64,000 nucleotides of DNA from Lantana camara (taxonomy: Eukaryota > Streptophyta > Magnoliopsida > Lamiales > Verbenaceae): contig CM074858.1 of the NCBI GenBank assembly GCA_037501455.1, positions 96,692,001 through 96,756,000 of the forward strand, read 5' to 3'. This document shows, one piece after another, positions 42,586 to 53,917 of the stretch (positions within the stretch are counted from its first letter, which is position 1; the number at the start of each line of letters is the position of its first letter). Position numbers and translations under genes: made by a program. Below the pieces are notes generated by a model that was not told the DNA's origin, did no database searches, and saw nothing but the letters and a program-made list of their open reading frames with translations.

Positions 42586-44263
42586 TTGATGGATGTAGAG
42601 AGAGAATTTCCCCCTCTCCCCTTTGAAGAAACCGACTTACTTGGGAATCTAAAGAAAGGAAGATCAAATGCGATATCTCAAGATGACACTATGGAAGATA
42701 ATCTGCAAGTCTCTTCAGATAACCAAGAAAAGGAACCAAAGGAGATTCTGAGGGGCTCCTACCTAGAGATTCTGGTGGAAAACAATGGTTAGGAGCGGTC
42801 ACATCGCTTTCCGAAACAATATGTGCTGGATAGGGAGAAGATCCAGATTATCCTAGCATCCTTAGAAAATCCCATTTCTAAGATAATTATCTAAGATGAG
42901 CTCCAGAAATCACTCCAAGAACCATGGAGAAACGTTGTTATCCTTGTAGCAAAAGGTTGAATCTCCAACCCTAAGGGTTCCCCACACCCTGACCCAATGA
43001 AGCAAGTGAGTGGAGGTAAATTAGGTACTCAGCGGCTCGTTAAATGGGAGGTGTGTCTCCTACAAGTCTACAAGGAGCTCACCCTCAAAACCCATATTGG
43101 ACTCAAGAATAAAACTCTCACGTTGTAGCTTGTGGGAATTAAACCTTGCACCTTGTAATAAATTTGTCTCTCCGGAACCAACTGAACTACGCCCTGCGGG
43201 CTGCTGTTATCCTCAAGTTACTGGGAAGACCTATTGGATTCTCTCTATTGTCTGCTACGATTAACTCCATGTGGGAGTTACATACTGGATGTAACCTGAT
43301 TTACCTGGGATACAACTATTACGTGCTTCGTGGCCTTGAGAGGGAGCAAACAGAAAAGGTACTGATGAAAAGCCCATGGTGGTGAGAAAGTGGATTCCTA
43401 ACTTCTAGCCATCCAAGGATCAGCTTACCTCCATAGTTACCTGGGTTCGTATTCCTGAAATCTCGCTAGAATACTATCACGAGGACATTGTTAGGCGGTG
43501 GCGTTCGGTATTGGAGAACCTATCAAAGTGGATCAATGAACTCACAACACTACCAGGGGCCGCTATGCTTGGATTTGCGTCCAAGTTGACATGGAGAAAC
43601 CCTTCATAAGTGTTGTAGAATTCAATGGCAAAATTCTCCCGGTGGAGTATGAGAACATTCAGCTCATTTATTTCAAATGTGGAAGGGTCGAACATCCACA
43701 AGCTAACTGTCCGGAATCGAAGGCCGATGAGTCGTCAGTGTCGGTCAACAACGTCAAGCCTATGTCCATCGAAAAAGATTCTTAGTGAAAAGTTTGGTGG
43801 ATGGATGCTCGTTAAAAAAAAAAAAACCAAAACCTATGGGAAAGATAGGTGTATCCCACCAACCTCCTAAAACGGGTAATGCAAACAAATTCTCTCCTTT
43901 GCAAGTTAGAAAGGGGGAGGTAAGGAAAAGTCAAACTCAACACACTCTTTCACCTTTAAGGCAACATCTAGTGCTAAGCATGCTGCCAAAAAGTCGAGCT
44001 AAAAGTCACAGCGCCAAAAGAGTGCAGTGACAATGGATAGTCATATGCCAACAGTCAAAAAATTTAAATCTCTACCTAGGTCTGATATCCAAAAGTCCCA
44101 GGTTGAAACAACTCTTATCTTTTTAACGCTGGAAAAGAGAAACCCTAATTTCCCTCTTATCGTACCCTCTCAACAACCTTCACCTCATACTCTGGTGCCA
44201 ATTAAAGCTTGGTCTATAGCAGCCAATCGGAAAACTGTTGATGGCGACTCCAGTTCCCATTAA
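42586..44263 (+). pseudogene. LINE ORF1 (Gag-like, RNA-binding), decayed
   Basis: Starts MDVEREFPPLPFEE. The middle recalls the DUF4283-type domain of plant LINEs (43080-43560, in several frames). A knuckle follows at about 43665-43712 (FKCGRVEHPQANC), whose first Cys is replaced. The C-terminus is basic and Pro/Ser-rich. Frameshifts and stops run throughout. ORF1 proteins coat LINE RNA. Confidence 0.7.
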
Positions 44264-46024
44264 GCTCCCAAGAGAAGCCTACCTTCTCTTGAGGATGACT
44301 ATGGAAACCCCCTCCTTCTCGATGATAGACGATATCTCGACACTGTTCATGACCTTGGTAGAGGTGGTTCCCTTCTACTAGTAAGCTTTAGTCACAATAA
44401 GGTTACTCCTTCTGGAAATAGGGACACCTACGGAATGCAAGCTTTCGCTCAACCTAAATTGGACTAAATGGGATCGCCATTGGTGGATGTTCATGGAAAT
44501 CTTCAAACAATGGAGACTGGCTCTCCGAGGTGTGCACGTTGATCACCCCATCACGTACAACTCTTTTCTAGATACCCCCATGAAGGTTCCGGGTCACGAG
44601 AAATTTCAACGATATGTAAGGGAACTTGTTCCCCTTTACAGTCCTGATGTTATGTTTATGATGGAAACTAGAGTTTCAGAGGAAAGAGTTGATCATATTT
44701 TATCCCGACGTGACTTCACGAATGTTGTTCGAGTGCCCACTCCAGGGAGGAAAGGCGGTATTTAGATGGTTTGGAATGAAACCTAGATCCATGTTACAGT
44801 TTTGGAGGTACACTCGCAAGTCATCCATGCTAAAATTGAACCTCATACAGGGGTGGCGTGGAATTGCTCTGAGGTCTATGACAGCCCTAACTCGGGTAAA
44901 AGAGAGGATCTTTGGATGTCGTTGCGGGAGCATAGTAGAGGGATCTGTGGTCTGTGGCTCTTTACTGGCGATTTTAACGATATTGCCTATTTGGGGAAGA
45001 AACGATAAGGTAATTTAGCTTCGTAGAGACGCTGCTCTAGGTTTAGAAATTCCATTGAAGACTATATTCTTTCTGATGTCACTACCCAAGGCCCCAAATT
45101 CACTTGGGTTGGTAAGGGTCGTTTTGGTGAGCCGATTCAAGAGAGATTTGACAGAGCCTTAGCCAACCCTGAATGGTGGCTTTTCTTTCCGAAAGGAATC
45201 ACGTTAGTTCTGCCTAGAATTGGTTCGGATCATCACCCGATCCTTACTTCATGCAATGGAGCCCACACTCTCCCAACCAACAAAGCGTTCAGATTTAAGC
45301 TTACTTGGACGACGAACAAAGAATGTTAGGGGGTGATTGCGGAGAATTGGAGTAAACATGATTTAGCTCTACAGGCTCTCTCATTTCTGCCGGAGTGTCT
45401 CAAAACTTGGAAGAAGACAAGGTTTGGAAATATTTTTTAGCGCAAGAAAGTGCTCCGCAGCAAGATTAGAGATATTCAAAAGCAACTCTCAGTTGTCGAT
45501 TCTCAGCCACTTCATAAAGTAGAGGACGAAGCTATCAAAGAGTACAATATGGCCCTCTCTCAAGAGGAGATCCTTTGGTTCCAAAAATCGAGGATTGAAT
45601 GGCTGCAATTTGGGGATTGCAACATCTATTTTTTCCACGCGTCTAATCTCGATAGACATAGGAAGAACAAGATTAGCACACTTAAAGTAGGAAAGGTCTG
45701 GGTCACGGATGAGTCGACTCTCAAGCAACATGTTTCAGACCATTTTGACAACCTCTTCAAAGGTGTTCCTCGAGAGGTAGGCAGCCAACTCACCCTATCG
45801 AGATTATAGCGTAAATTAGATAGTAAGGCTTGCTCAGCCCTTACTAGAATTTTCTCCGATGAGGAGATTCTTAAGGTCATCAAACATATGAGCCCATTTA
45901 AGGCGCCAGGACCCCATGACTTTCAGGTGTTCTTCTATAGGGAGTATTGGTATATTGTTGGTGACGCGGTGGGGCGCCTAGTGCGTGAGTGCTATGCTAT
46001 GGGGAAGATTCCAACTAGGCTAGG

Positions 46025-48419
46025 TGTAACGCCCCAATATTTCAAAAATGCGATATGTGAATTAATGTGAAATAATTGTCAATTATGACTTAATTGTTTA
46101 ATTGCATAATTGTCCTTAAGTGGTCATTTTATTAATTTGAGGACCTAATTTCATGAAATAGTCTTGGACTTAATTGATCATTTTCCATGAGATTGAACTT
46201 GATTGCATGACTTATGTTTTGGAGGGATTAAATTGCAAATTGTGCCTAGTTTATAATATCTATCCTATATCATTTGGTTGCATATAAACATATACACACA
46301 TGATCCCTTCCCTCTCTCCCTCATCTCGTCCAAACCCAAACAAGAAGAAAGAAGAGGATTTCATCATTTGAAGCTTGAATTCAAGGGGAAATTGCATAAA
46401 TTGAAGCATATTCATCATCACAACATCATCTCTTTTCCTTCTTCTCATTCATTCAAGGTATGAGCTTATTTGGGGAAATACATGAATATATATATGAGAG
46501 CTAGGGTTATGTGTTGAGCTTGGTAATTTATGTTTGAGTTGTTGGAAGCATGATTATATGGTTATAGCTTGGATTTGGTGCATATATTATGAAGTTTATA
46601 AGCTTGGAGCATGAGTTCATTTATGGGTTTGATATGAATGATTCTTGATGATTAAGCATGGATTTAAGTGTTTAATTGAGTTATTATTGAACTATAAGTG
46701 TGCAAGCATGATTATTTCATAAATTATATGCATTTGGAGTTTGGTATATGATCATTTGTGGAGTTTTGGTGTTATTTCATGCCTCCCCTGCATTTGCTCT
46801 GTTTTCTGCTGCTTTCGTATTTTGGGAACGGCCCTTCCCAGCCCCAGTTTAAAACTGGAACGGCCGTTCCCATGATTCTGAGTCAGCAAGGCCAGCGAGA
46901 CTGGGAACGGCCGCTCCCATTTTGGCCTGTGTGCCGGAAGGGCCGTTCCCAGCTAAAACGTTTTACCCTTTTAAAAACGCTAGCGCGTTTCTGAAGTGCC
47001 ATGGGAACGGCCCTTCCCATTTTCAAAGGGAAGCCGGAACGGCCGTTCCCGTGCGTCTGACATAACAAAATATTCTGCATAAAAGTGCATTTTTAACACC
47101 TCGTTCCAACGGCTTCTTTGACCCCGATTTGCTTTTATATGATCCATAATGAAGTGAAACAAGATGTTTTCATGCCACATTGCATTTTGTTCGTCGTCTC
47201 GTTGCATTTTCGCCGTTCGTCATATTTGGTACATTTTGAGTCGTGTCTTATGTACACTTGTCTTTGTTGCACAGACCAGCACACCAGTGACGTGGAGTGG
47301 GCTTCTTAGGCTGTGTCTTTCTCTTTATTTTGTCGGTTCAGGTGAGATTTAATTTCTAGATATATAGCACCATTACAACCCTATGTGATGTTTTAAGCCA
47401 AAAGGTATCTATATATCTATAGTTTCCTAACTCTATTGATTTTCAACTGATTTATTGAATTGTATCGTATTGATTGATCGTGTTTTGGGCGAGTATATTG
47501 TACCGTGCACTGTGGGCCCGAGAGTTAGTGTTTGAGCCAACCGGGAAAGCATGGGCTGACGGGTAACTCTTACACTCCTCTCAACCGTGGGGATGAACCC
47601 TGAATCCACCAGGAGGTTTGGTGGAGGAAGGAGTCCCGTGCGTGGGAGTCATGTTCCCGACGTACACCGTGTTTACCGTGGATGGATCGGGCCTTGCAAA
47701 CCCACCATCATTGGAGGAAGAAGGAGTTATTGAAACTGCTACGTGTGCACTGTAATTGATTACATGATCACTTAATGAATTAATTAAAAGTATCGTGATT
47801 GTACACTGTCGGAGCAAGGTTGGAGATTTGCCCTCACTCGCCGGGTCATTGATTGATTGATTGAAAATGATTGATTGTTAAATCTGATACTTGTAATCTC
47901 GGGCGAGCTCTATGTTGTTATTGAAGTTAGATTGACTTCGTTTATAAAACCTTACCCGAGGTTATGATTTGCATGTTATCTGCGTTTATATCTATTATGC
48001 CCTCGCTCAGTCTGTGGTAGACTGACACCTCACTTTTCAGTTTTGCAGGTTGTGTGCTAGGCGGGATTGGTGTCGAGTCAAGTCTTTCTTTTTGGGTCTA
48101 GCACGTGTCCATCCTACTTTGTTGCATATGTATTGTTATCTACTGTTTTATGAAATGTTATGTATTTGAGAGATGATAATGTATTGATAGGTAATGTTAG
48201 GTTTTGGGTTTACTTGATAAATGCTCGTGAATGGCATGCTTATGTTTATTCCTTTTTGCATTGTGGTATTTGGTTTGGGGTTAGTCCCGCCTAGCTAGTT
48301 AGTCTTTATTTTCTTGTCACCCGTTCGCTATGGCTCAGTTCATGTATGGATTGTCCGTTTCATATGTGGACTGAGCTATAGTGCGGGGGATGTGGCACCT
48401 TTGCGCTTCGGGTGTTACA
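46025..48419 (+). repeat. Solo LTR (2395 bp) of a chromovirus-type Ty3/gypsy element
   Basis: Begins TGTAACGCCC and ends GGGTGTTACA, so the tips are inverted repeats, and is flanked by CTAGG on both sides (46020-46024 and 48420-48424). It has no coding region. The length and TGTAAC...GTTACA ends resemble Tekay/Del-type chromovirus LTRs. It sits inside the LINE RT. Six short GC-rich palindromes cluster at 46825-47053. A non-autonomous element without internal repeats is the alternative. Confidence 0.85.
46825..47053. repeat. Cluster of six GGGAACGGCCGTTCCC-type palindromes
   Basis: Copies near 46825, 46857, 46901, 46935, 47002 and 47038 are exact or one- to two-base variants of GGAACGGCCGTTCC, set 30-65 bp apart in otherwise AT-rich LTR. 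Confidence 0.85.
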
Positions 48420-51046
48420 CTAGGGCTTTCTTTTATCTCTTTGATTCCTAAAGTCGAAAGCCCCACCACTATTAAAGAGTTCCGACCGATTGCACTTTGC
48501 AACGTTCTTTTTAAAATCATCACTAAAGGCGTTATGTAAAGAGTCAAACCTTTCATCGGATCTCTTCTCAGTCCTTTTCAAAGTAGCTTTCTTCCGGGTC
48601 GGACTACACACGGTAATATTATTATCCTTAATAAGGTTTTGCACTCGATTAAAAACTTCGGAGATCGTAGAGGTGGAATGATTATCAAGTTGGATCTTGA
48701 CAAATCCTTTGATCGTGTTAATTGAGAGTTCCTTGAGGAAACTCTTCAGATGTTTGGCTTCACGGGCGTAACTATCGATTTAATCATGCCAACCGTGAAA
48801 AGTGTTCAACCTAGTATCCTATAGAATGGTGAACCTCTTGATTCGATACAACCACAATGCGGTCTAAGGTAGGGAGATCCTTTATCTCCCTACTTATTCA
48901 TCCTTTGCATGGAAATGTTATCTTATCTTATCTCCGAAACAGTGGAAGATGGGGCCTGGAATGCCATAAGCATTTGTAGAAATGGACCCAAAATCTCGCA
49001 TCTTTTATTTGCCGATGATATCCTCCTTATAACGAAGAGTAGTCTTAGAAATGCTAGTATTATTAAGAAAATTCTTGGGAAGTTTTGTGCTACTTCAAGT
49101 ATGAAAATCAACGAATGAAAGTCGAGGGTTTTCTTTGCACCACATTCTAATCTTCGAAGAGAGGAGGGGACTCATCTCGGTTTTGGAAGCATATCTGACA
49201 TTGGGCGATATCTTGGCAAAGAAATGAACGTTGGAAGTTTTTCTCGTGCAGACTATGGGGTCATCCTCGACAGGGTCCGAAAATGGTTTTTAGGATGGAA
49301 AGCTAAGACCCTCAATTTAGCCAGTCGGGTGACTCTCGTTCAATTGGTGATGTTGACAATCCCGATCTATCATATGCAAACTTGTTGGTTTCCCTCAAAC
49401 AGTTGTGATAAGTTCAACCAAATTAATAGGAATTTTCTATGGTCTAATGATGTTGACAAAAAGAAGGTTCATCTTGTTGGGTGGAGTAAGATTCTCAAAC
49501 GCAAAAACGAAGGCGGGCTTGGCTTGAGAGAGTCACGCAAAACCAATGTGTCTATCCTCGCTAAAGTTGGCTAAAAGGTATTGCGACGCAATCCTACTAA
49601 ATGGAATGATATGTTTCATGAGAAATATTTGAAAGGAAATGATATCCTTGATCACATTCCCCCACCGAATTCATCGCGGCTGTGGAAGGGGGTTTGTAGG
49701 AGTATTAGTAAAGTCAATAAGAAAATCCATAGGTGCATTGGAGAAGGTTCTAGAGATCGTTGGTGCAACGATACACCCATTGCTGAATGTTTGGAGAAAG
49801 AAGTGGAGCAAGTGGATGAAGAAACTTCAGTTTCAGACATTATTAGCAGTGAAGGGTGTTGGGAATTTTCAAGTTTATCCACTGAGATCTCTGTCCCCAT
49901 TAAGAATTTTATCTACAAAGTTCCTATTCCTTTTAATAAATTTGCTGATGTGAGGATTTGGACGGGTTCGGCTAACGGAGACTTTTCTTGAAAATCGGCT
50001 TATCAAGCCCAACTTGACATTGATGAAAGATTGGCCGGATCATGGAACCGTATATGGAAACTACAATGTCCAGCGAAAGTTAAATTTTTTTTTTATGGCT
50101 ATGCAACTATGGGAGTGTGCTCACTAGTGCTCTCTTAGATTTGATAGGGGCTTTGGAAGCACAGATATGTGTACCCAATGCAACAGTAGTAGGGAAGATA
50201 TTACCCATGCCTTGAGAGATTGTGGTGAGGCCAAGCAGATTTGCGAATTTATCATTATCCCTACTGAGTTTGCGAAATTTCAGAATTTGGAAAGTAATGA
50301 GTGGTTGAGGGAAAATGTCTGAACCACCTTGAGAAATATTATCCTTCCGACTACACCCTAGATTTACGTGTTTTTGGTGACGTGTGGTCAATCTGGAAAT
50401 AGCAAAATCTTTGGATCTTTCAATCTAAAAAGATCTCTCTCTGAGTTAGCATCAACCGTATCAAAGTCTTGGCCTCGGAGTTCGGCCAGGCTTGAAATAA
50501 GTCGGTGAAGGGGCGCCTTGTTCGGATTGATACTAGAATTTGACATAAGCCTCCGGATAGCTGGCACAAGCTCAATACGGATGGTAGTGTTTATTCGCAT
50601 AATGGTTCAGCGGCCTTTGGTGGTTTGCTGAGAAATGATCAGGGAAAATGGATCATTGGCTTTGCACGGTGCATTGGACGTGCCTCTATAACGGTGGCGA
50701 AGCTTGTGGGACTTAGAGAGGGCCTGCGCATATCTTGAGAGAGGCATATCACTAGAATTCAAGTTGAAATGTACTCAGAGGTTGTCCTTAAACTAGTGGA
50801 GGAAGTTGATACTTTGGTTCATCATCATTCAGGATGTCTGTGTTTTGATGAGAAAGCCTTGGGACGCTCGATTGCGGCATGTTCCACGGGATTGCAACTC
50901 GAGTACGGATAGTCTCGCCAAGTAAGGTCATGGGTTGCCGGAACTCTGCACGTGGTTTGAGCCACCTCCGGAGGTGGTGGATCTTGTTATTGCAGAGGCA
51001 GCTTAAGCCTTTGTATGTTTTTTGACCAAAAAAAAAAAAAGAATCT

Positions 51047-51430
51047 TATCCCTAGAAATTAGGGATAATTACAAATGCCCTTACAAGTTTAATTCAATTT
51101 TTTTTAAAAAAAAAAATATATTCATAGTAGACAATTTTCAAAAAAAATATCTTAAGTTTGAATATGGCGATATGGACACAACACGACACGAATACAGTGA
51201 CACTTATTTTTTTTTAAATTTGTCACGTTAGAAGTGTCGGGCACGGTATCCAACCCGATACCACGTAATAAAATGATACTTTTAAAAGTATTTATGCGTT
51301 AGAGACTCAAAAGTGTACTTTGTAATTTCTCAACTAGGATCGAGGGTTTTTTTTTCATAATTGTGTTATACATCAAGAGATATTCGTAATTATCCCCAAA
51401 AGTTATTTACTAATAATGAGGCAAATGCAG
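51047..51430. other. AT-rich DNA between the LINE and the aminotransferase fragment
   Basis: No gene recognised. The last part may be the 3' end of an intron of the truncated gene (acceptor CAG at 51430). Confidence 0.5.
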
Positions 51431-52618
51431 GACACCTTATACGTAGACAACATAGAAGAAAGGGAAGATGCAGGAACTCCAGCAATCATAGGGAAAGTAA
51501 GAGCAGCATTGGCCTTTTGGGTGAAGGAATACATAGGCTACAAAGCCATTGATGGGATTGAGAAGAGCTACATTGGAAGAGCTCTTGACAGGCTTCTTCC
51601 CAACACTAACATTTGGGTGTTGGGAAACACAACTGCCAAGAGACAAGCAATTTTGTCATTCCTCATAGGCCAACAGATAGACCTGTGGGGAGGTGATGGT
51701 AAGTTTGCGAGAGGCAAGCCGCTGCACGGCCCCTTTGTCGCCAAACTTCTCAATGACCTGTTCGGGATCCAGGCCCGTGGAGGGTGTGCTTGTGCGGGGC
51801 CGTATGGGCATAGTTTGCTTAAAATTGATGAGTCTCGATCGCTCGCTTTTAGATCGGTCATCAAAGAGGTAAATATTTACAGTCTGATATGCCAGTTGCG
51901 TTTACTAACTCTAAAAACTATACTTATCTATCTTCTTAAAAGTGGCAGGAATTGAGTCTTCTGTTTTGCTATTTCTACTTGAAATAAATTAAACAGTTTT
52001 TGTGTTCTTTTCCGAATTCAAAGACACAAATTACGATCAAGTTTCCAAATAGCTCGATGTCTTGCATACACAAATGATATTACTCGAGTTTCTTGTAATA
52101 AACTTGAACGAGGTTTTGATCACATTTTGACGATCCAAGCCGGGAGTATCTGTAATTTTAAACTAAGAAGGGAGGTTTATATAATTACTCATAAGTACAA
52201 GGGAGGACGATGTAATCAACCTAGAATTTCAATCCGACGACAGGGCTACGCAGGGATAAAGCCAGGGTGGACAAGAGTGAGCTTCCCCTACTACATGTCC
52301 GAGGAAGAATTCGAGTTCATTTTGGCAGCAATAGAATTCATAGCCATTTATGGGCAAAGATTCTTGCCATGGTACCATTTCAGCTGGAAAACTGGTGCAT
52401 GGACCATCAAAAAAGATGCCCTAAAAGACAGCAGAATGAAGGCATTAAACCTGGAATCGAGCGAAAAAAAGAGCAGCATCAAAGAAGATGGATTAGTATG
52501 CAAATACAGAAACTATTTGGAAACTGCAAAACAAATAGGCAGCCTTCTTCCAAGATATCCACCACAGAGAAGAATACCAGCAGAGATTGATACTGATCTT
52601 GTGCCCTTTAGGGTTTAA
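51431..52618 (+). pseudogene. Last two exons of a class V aminotransferase (cysteine desulfurase-like) gene, 5' part missing
   Basis: Exon 51431-51868 (146 codons, DTLYVDNIEER to SVIKE) joins exon 52244-52618 (124 codons and TAA) across a phase-0 intron (GTAAAT at 51869, ACAG at 52243). The joined frame is open. It matches the C-terminal half of plant PLP-dependent class V aminotransferases related to cysteine desulfurase / molybdenum cofactor sulfurase. Landmarks are RGGCACAGPYGH, which holds the cysteines of the family, and SFPYYMSEEEFEF. The PLP-lysine region and everything upstream are absent; a LINE and AT-rich DNA lie there instead. It is either a truncated pseudogene or the end of a gene whose 5' exons lie beyond the nested insertions; none was seen upstream in the window. 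Confidence 0.8.
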
Positions 52619-53917
52619 TACAAGTTTAACTATGATTCTTTGTATACAGACTAAAATAAAACAAACATATACATTTAGACTTATCTATATTGTTATGTAA
52701 AGCAGTAGGATTTTATATTAATTCATTTTTTTCTCTCTTATAAGTAAATTGTTAAAAATAACCTTAGTTTTTAGTTTTCATCTCCACTATCCTCTGTTTT
52801 CTTTCTCATTCTTATTATTTTTTTGGTGCTATATTCGAGGCAAACCACTACTAAAGTGTAAATTCCTACTTACCAATAGTAATTGCATATCAAGAAACTC
52901 AAATACAACCCCTCTAATTAATACTAAATTACATCATATCCCATTGTCTTAGGATTACTTTTTGTTTCTTTTTTCTTGCTATATAACATTTATTATGGAT
53001 TTGAGTTGGGTTTGTTGATCCCATTATCTTAGGATTACTTTTTCTTTCTTTTTTCTTGATATATAACATTTATTATGGATTTGAGTTGGGTTGAACAACG
53101 GTAGTTACGTACGAACTAACTCAACACGTGCGCCAGAATGCTAGTTTATATTAATATACATCGAAACAACCATAATTCAAATACATTTATGCAACAATTA
53201 ACTTCACCAGCAAATTCACTTCACAATGAGAGAGGCTGAAACCCACTGTTGAGCTCGATTGCATTCACAAAAAACTTGACTAGAAGCAGAATAAAAAATC
53301 AACTCAATAGTTTTCCTGATCATACGTACAGACTGACGAGACAAAACCCGGCTTATAAATTGCTTACACATGTGCGAAGTGAAAAACAGGAAAATTTACA
53401 TGCTTGTTTTGTCCAGTCGTTCACACAACGAATGCAATATTAAAACAAAAGCCGGTCTACCAAACCTACAACTCAATGGACTGTTTTTTCGATTTGAGCT
53501 TTCACTATATCTAGATTTTATAATGTATACTATCTTATCTTAACCACTTGTCTCTTCGTTCGTCTGAGACATGCCCACAATAAGTTGACTTCAGAATACT
53601 TGTCGATAGCAACACTGACAAAAATGGTTTCAGAGTTGATGCTGTAATTTTGAGGATCCAACACTCACTTCGAGTCACAAAAAGAGGATACGAGTTGAAA
53701 TTTGAATAATGAACCTGCAATAGATGGAGCTCACAACATGTTACCAATGGGCAGTGGCAATTAAGGGAGTGTTTGCAAACTCTAAACAAACACTTCAGTA
53801 CTTTTTGCGTTTTTTAAGCACTTGGGGAATTTGAAAAGCCAACTTCTACTTCTCTCGCTCTAATACTTTAAAAAGTTGGATAAGAAATTGGGTTTACCCA
53901 AAATGATATGCTGAATT
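52619..53917. other. Intergenic DNA with an 80-bp tandem duplication
   Basis: Two copies of an 80-bp unit (CCATT(G/A)TCTTAGGATTAC ... GGATTTGAGTTGGGTT) lie at about 52941-53095. The rest holds no recognisable gene; it includes the 3' flanks of the aminotransferase fragment and of FTSHI4, which converge here. Confidence 0.6.

Larger units (their letters stand above)
44487..51006 (+). pseudogene. LINE ORF2 (endonuclease, RT, zinc finger, RNase H), decayed
   Basis: Endonuclease blocks MMETRV (near 44655), RKGGI then a stop at the expected Trp (44765), and GDFNDIAYLG (near 44965). RT begins about 45850 (FKAPGPHDFQ), is interrupted by the LTR at 46025-48419, and resumes with SLIPKVESP, FRPIALCN, GMIIKLD and the catalytic FADD (about 49009-49020). 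A zinc-binding segment (CTQCNSSREDITHALRDC-like, about 50170-50225) and RNase H (KLNTDGS near 50570, HVPRDCNSS near 50885) follow, ending at TAA 51004-51006. Several in-frame stops and frame changes. Confidence 0.85.
42564..51035 (+). mobile_element. Full-length L1-type LINE, inactive, split by a solo LTR
   Basis: About 6.1 kb without the nested LTR. It has ORF1 with a Cys/His knuckle, ORF2 with endonuclease, RT, zinc-binding and RNase H domains, and the plant LINE tail TTTTTTGACC followed by a 14-nt A run. An 11-bp direct repeat flanks it. Many stops and frameshifts show it is old. Confidence 0.88.

Noticed and set aside
46758..47352. Open frames inside the solo LTR
   Set aside because: They consist largely of the repeated GGAACGGCC palindromes and lack any domain.
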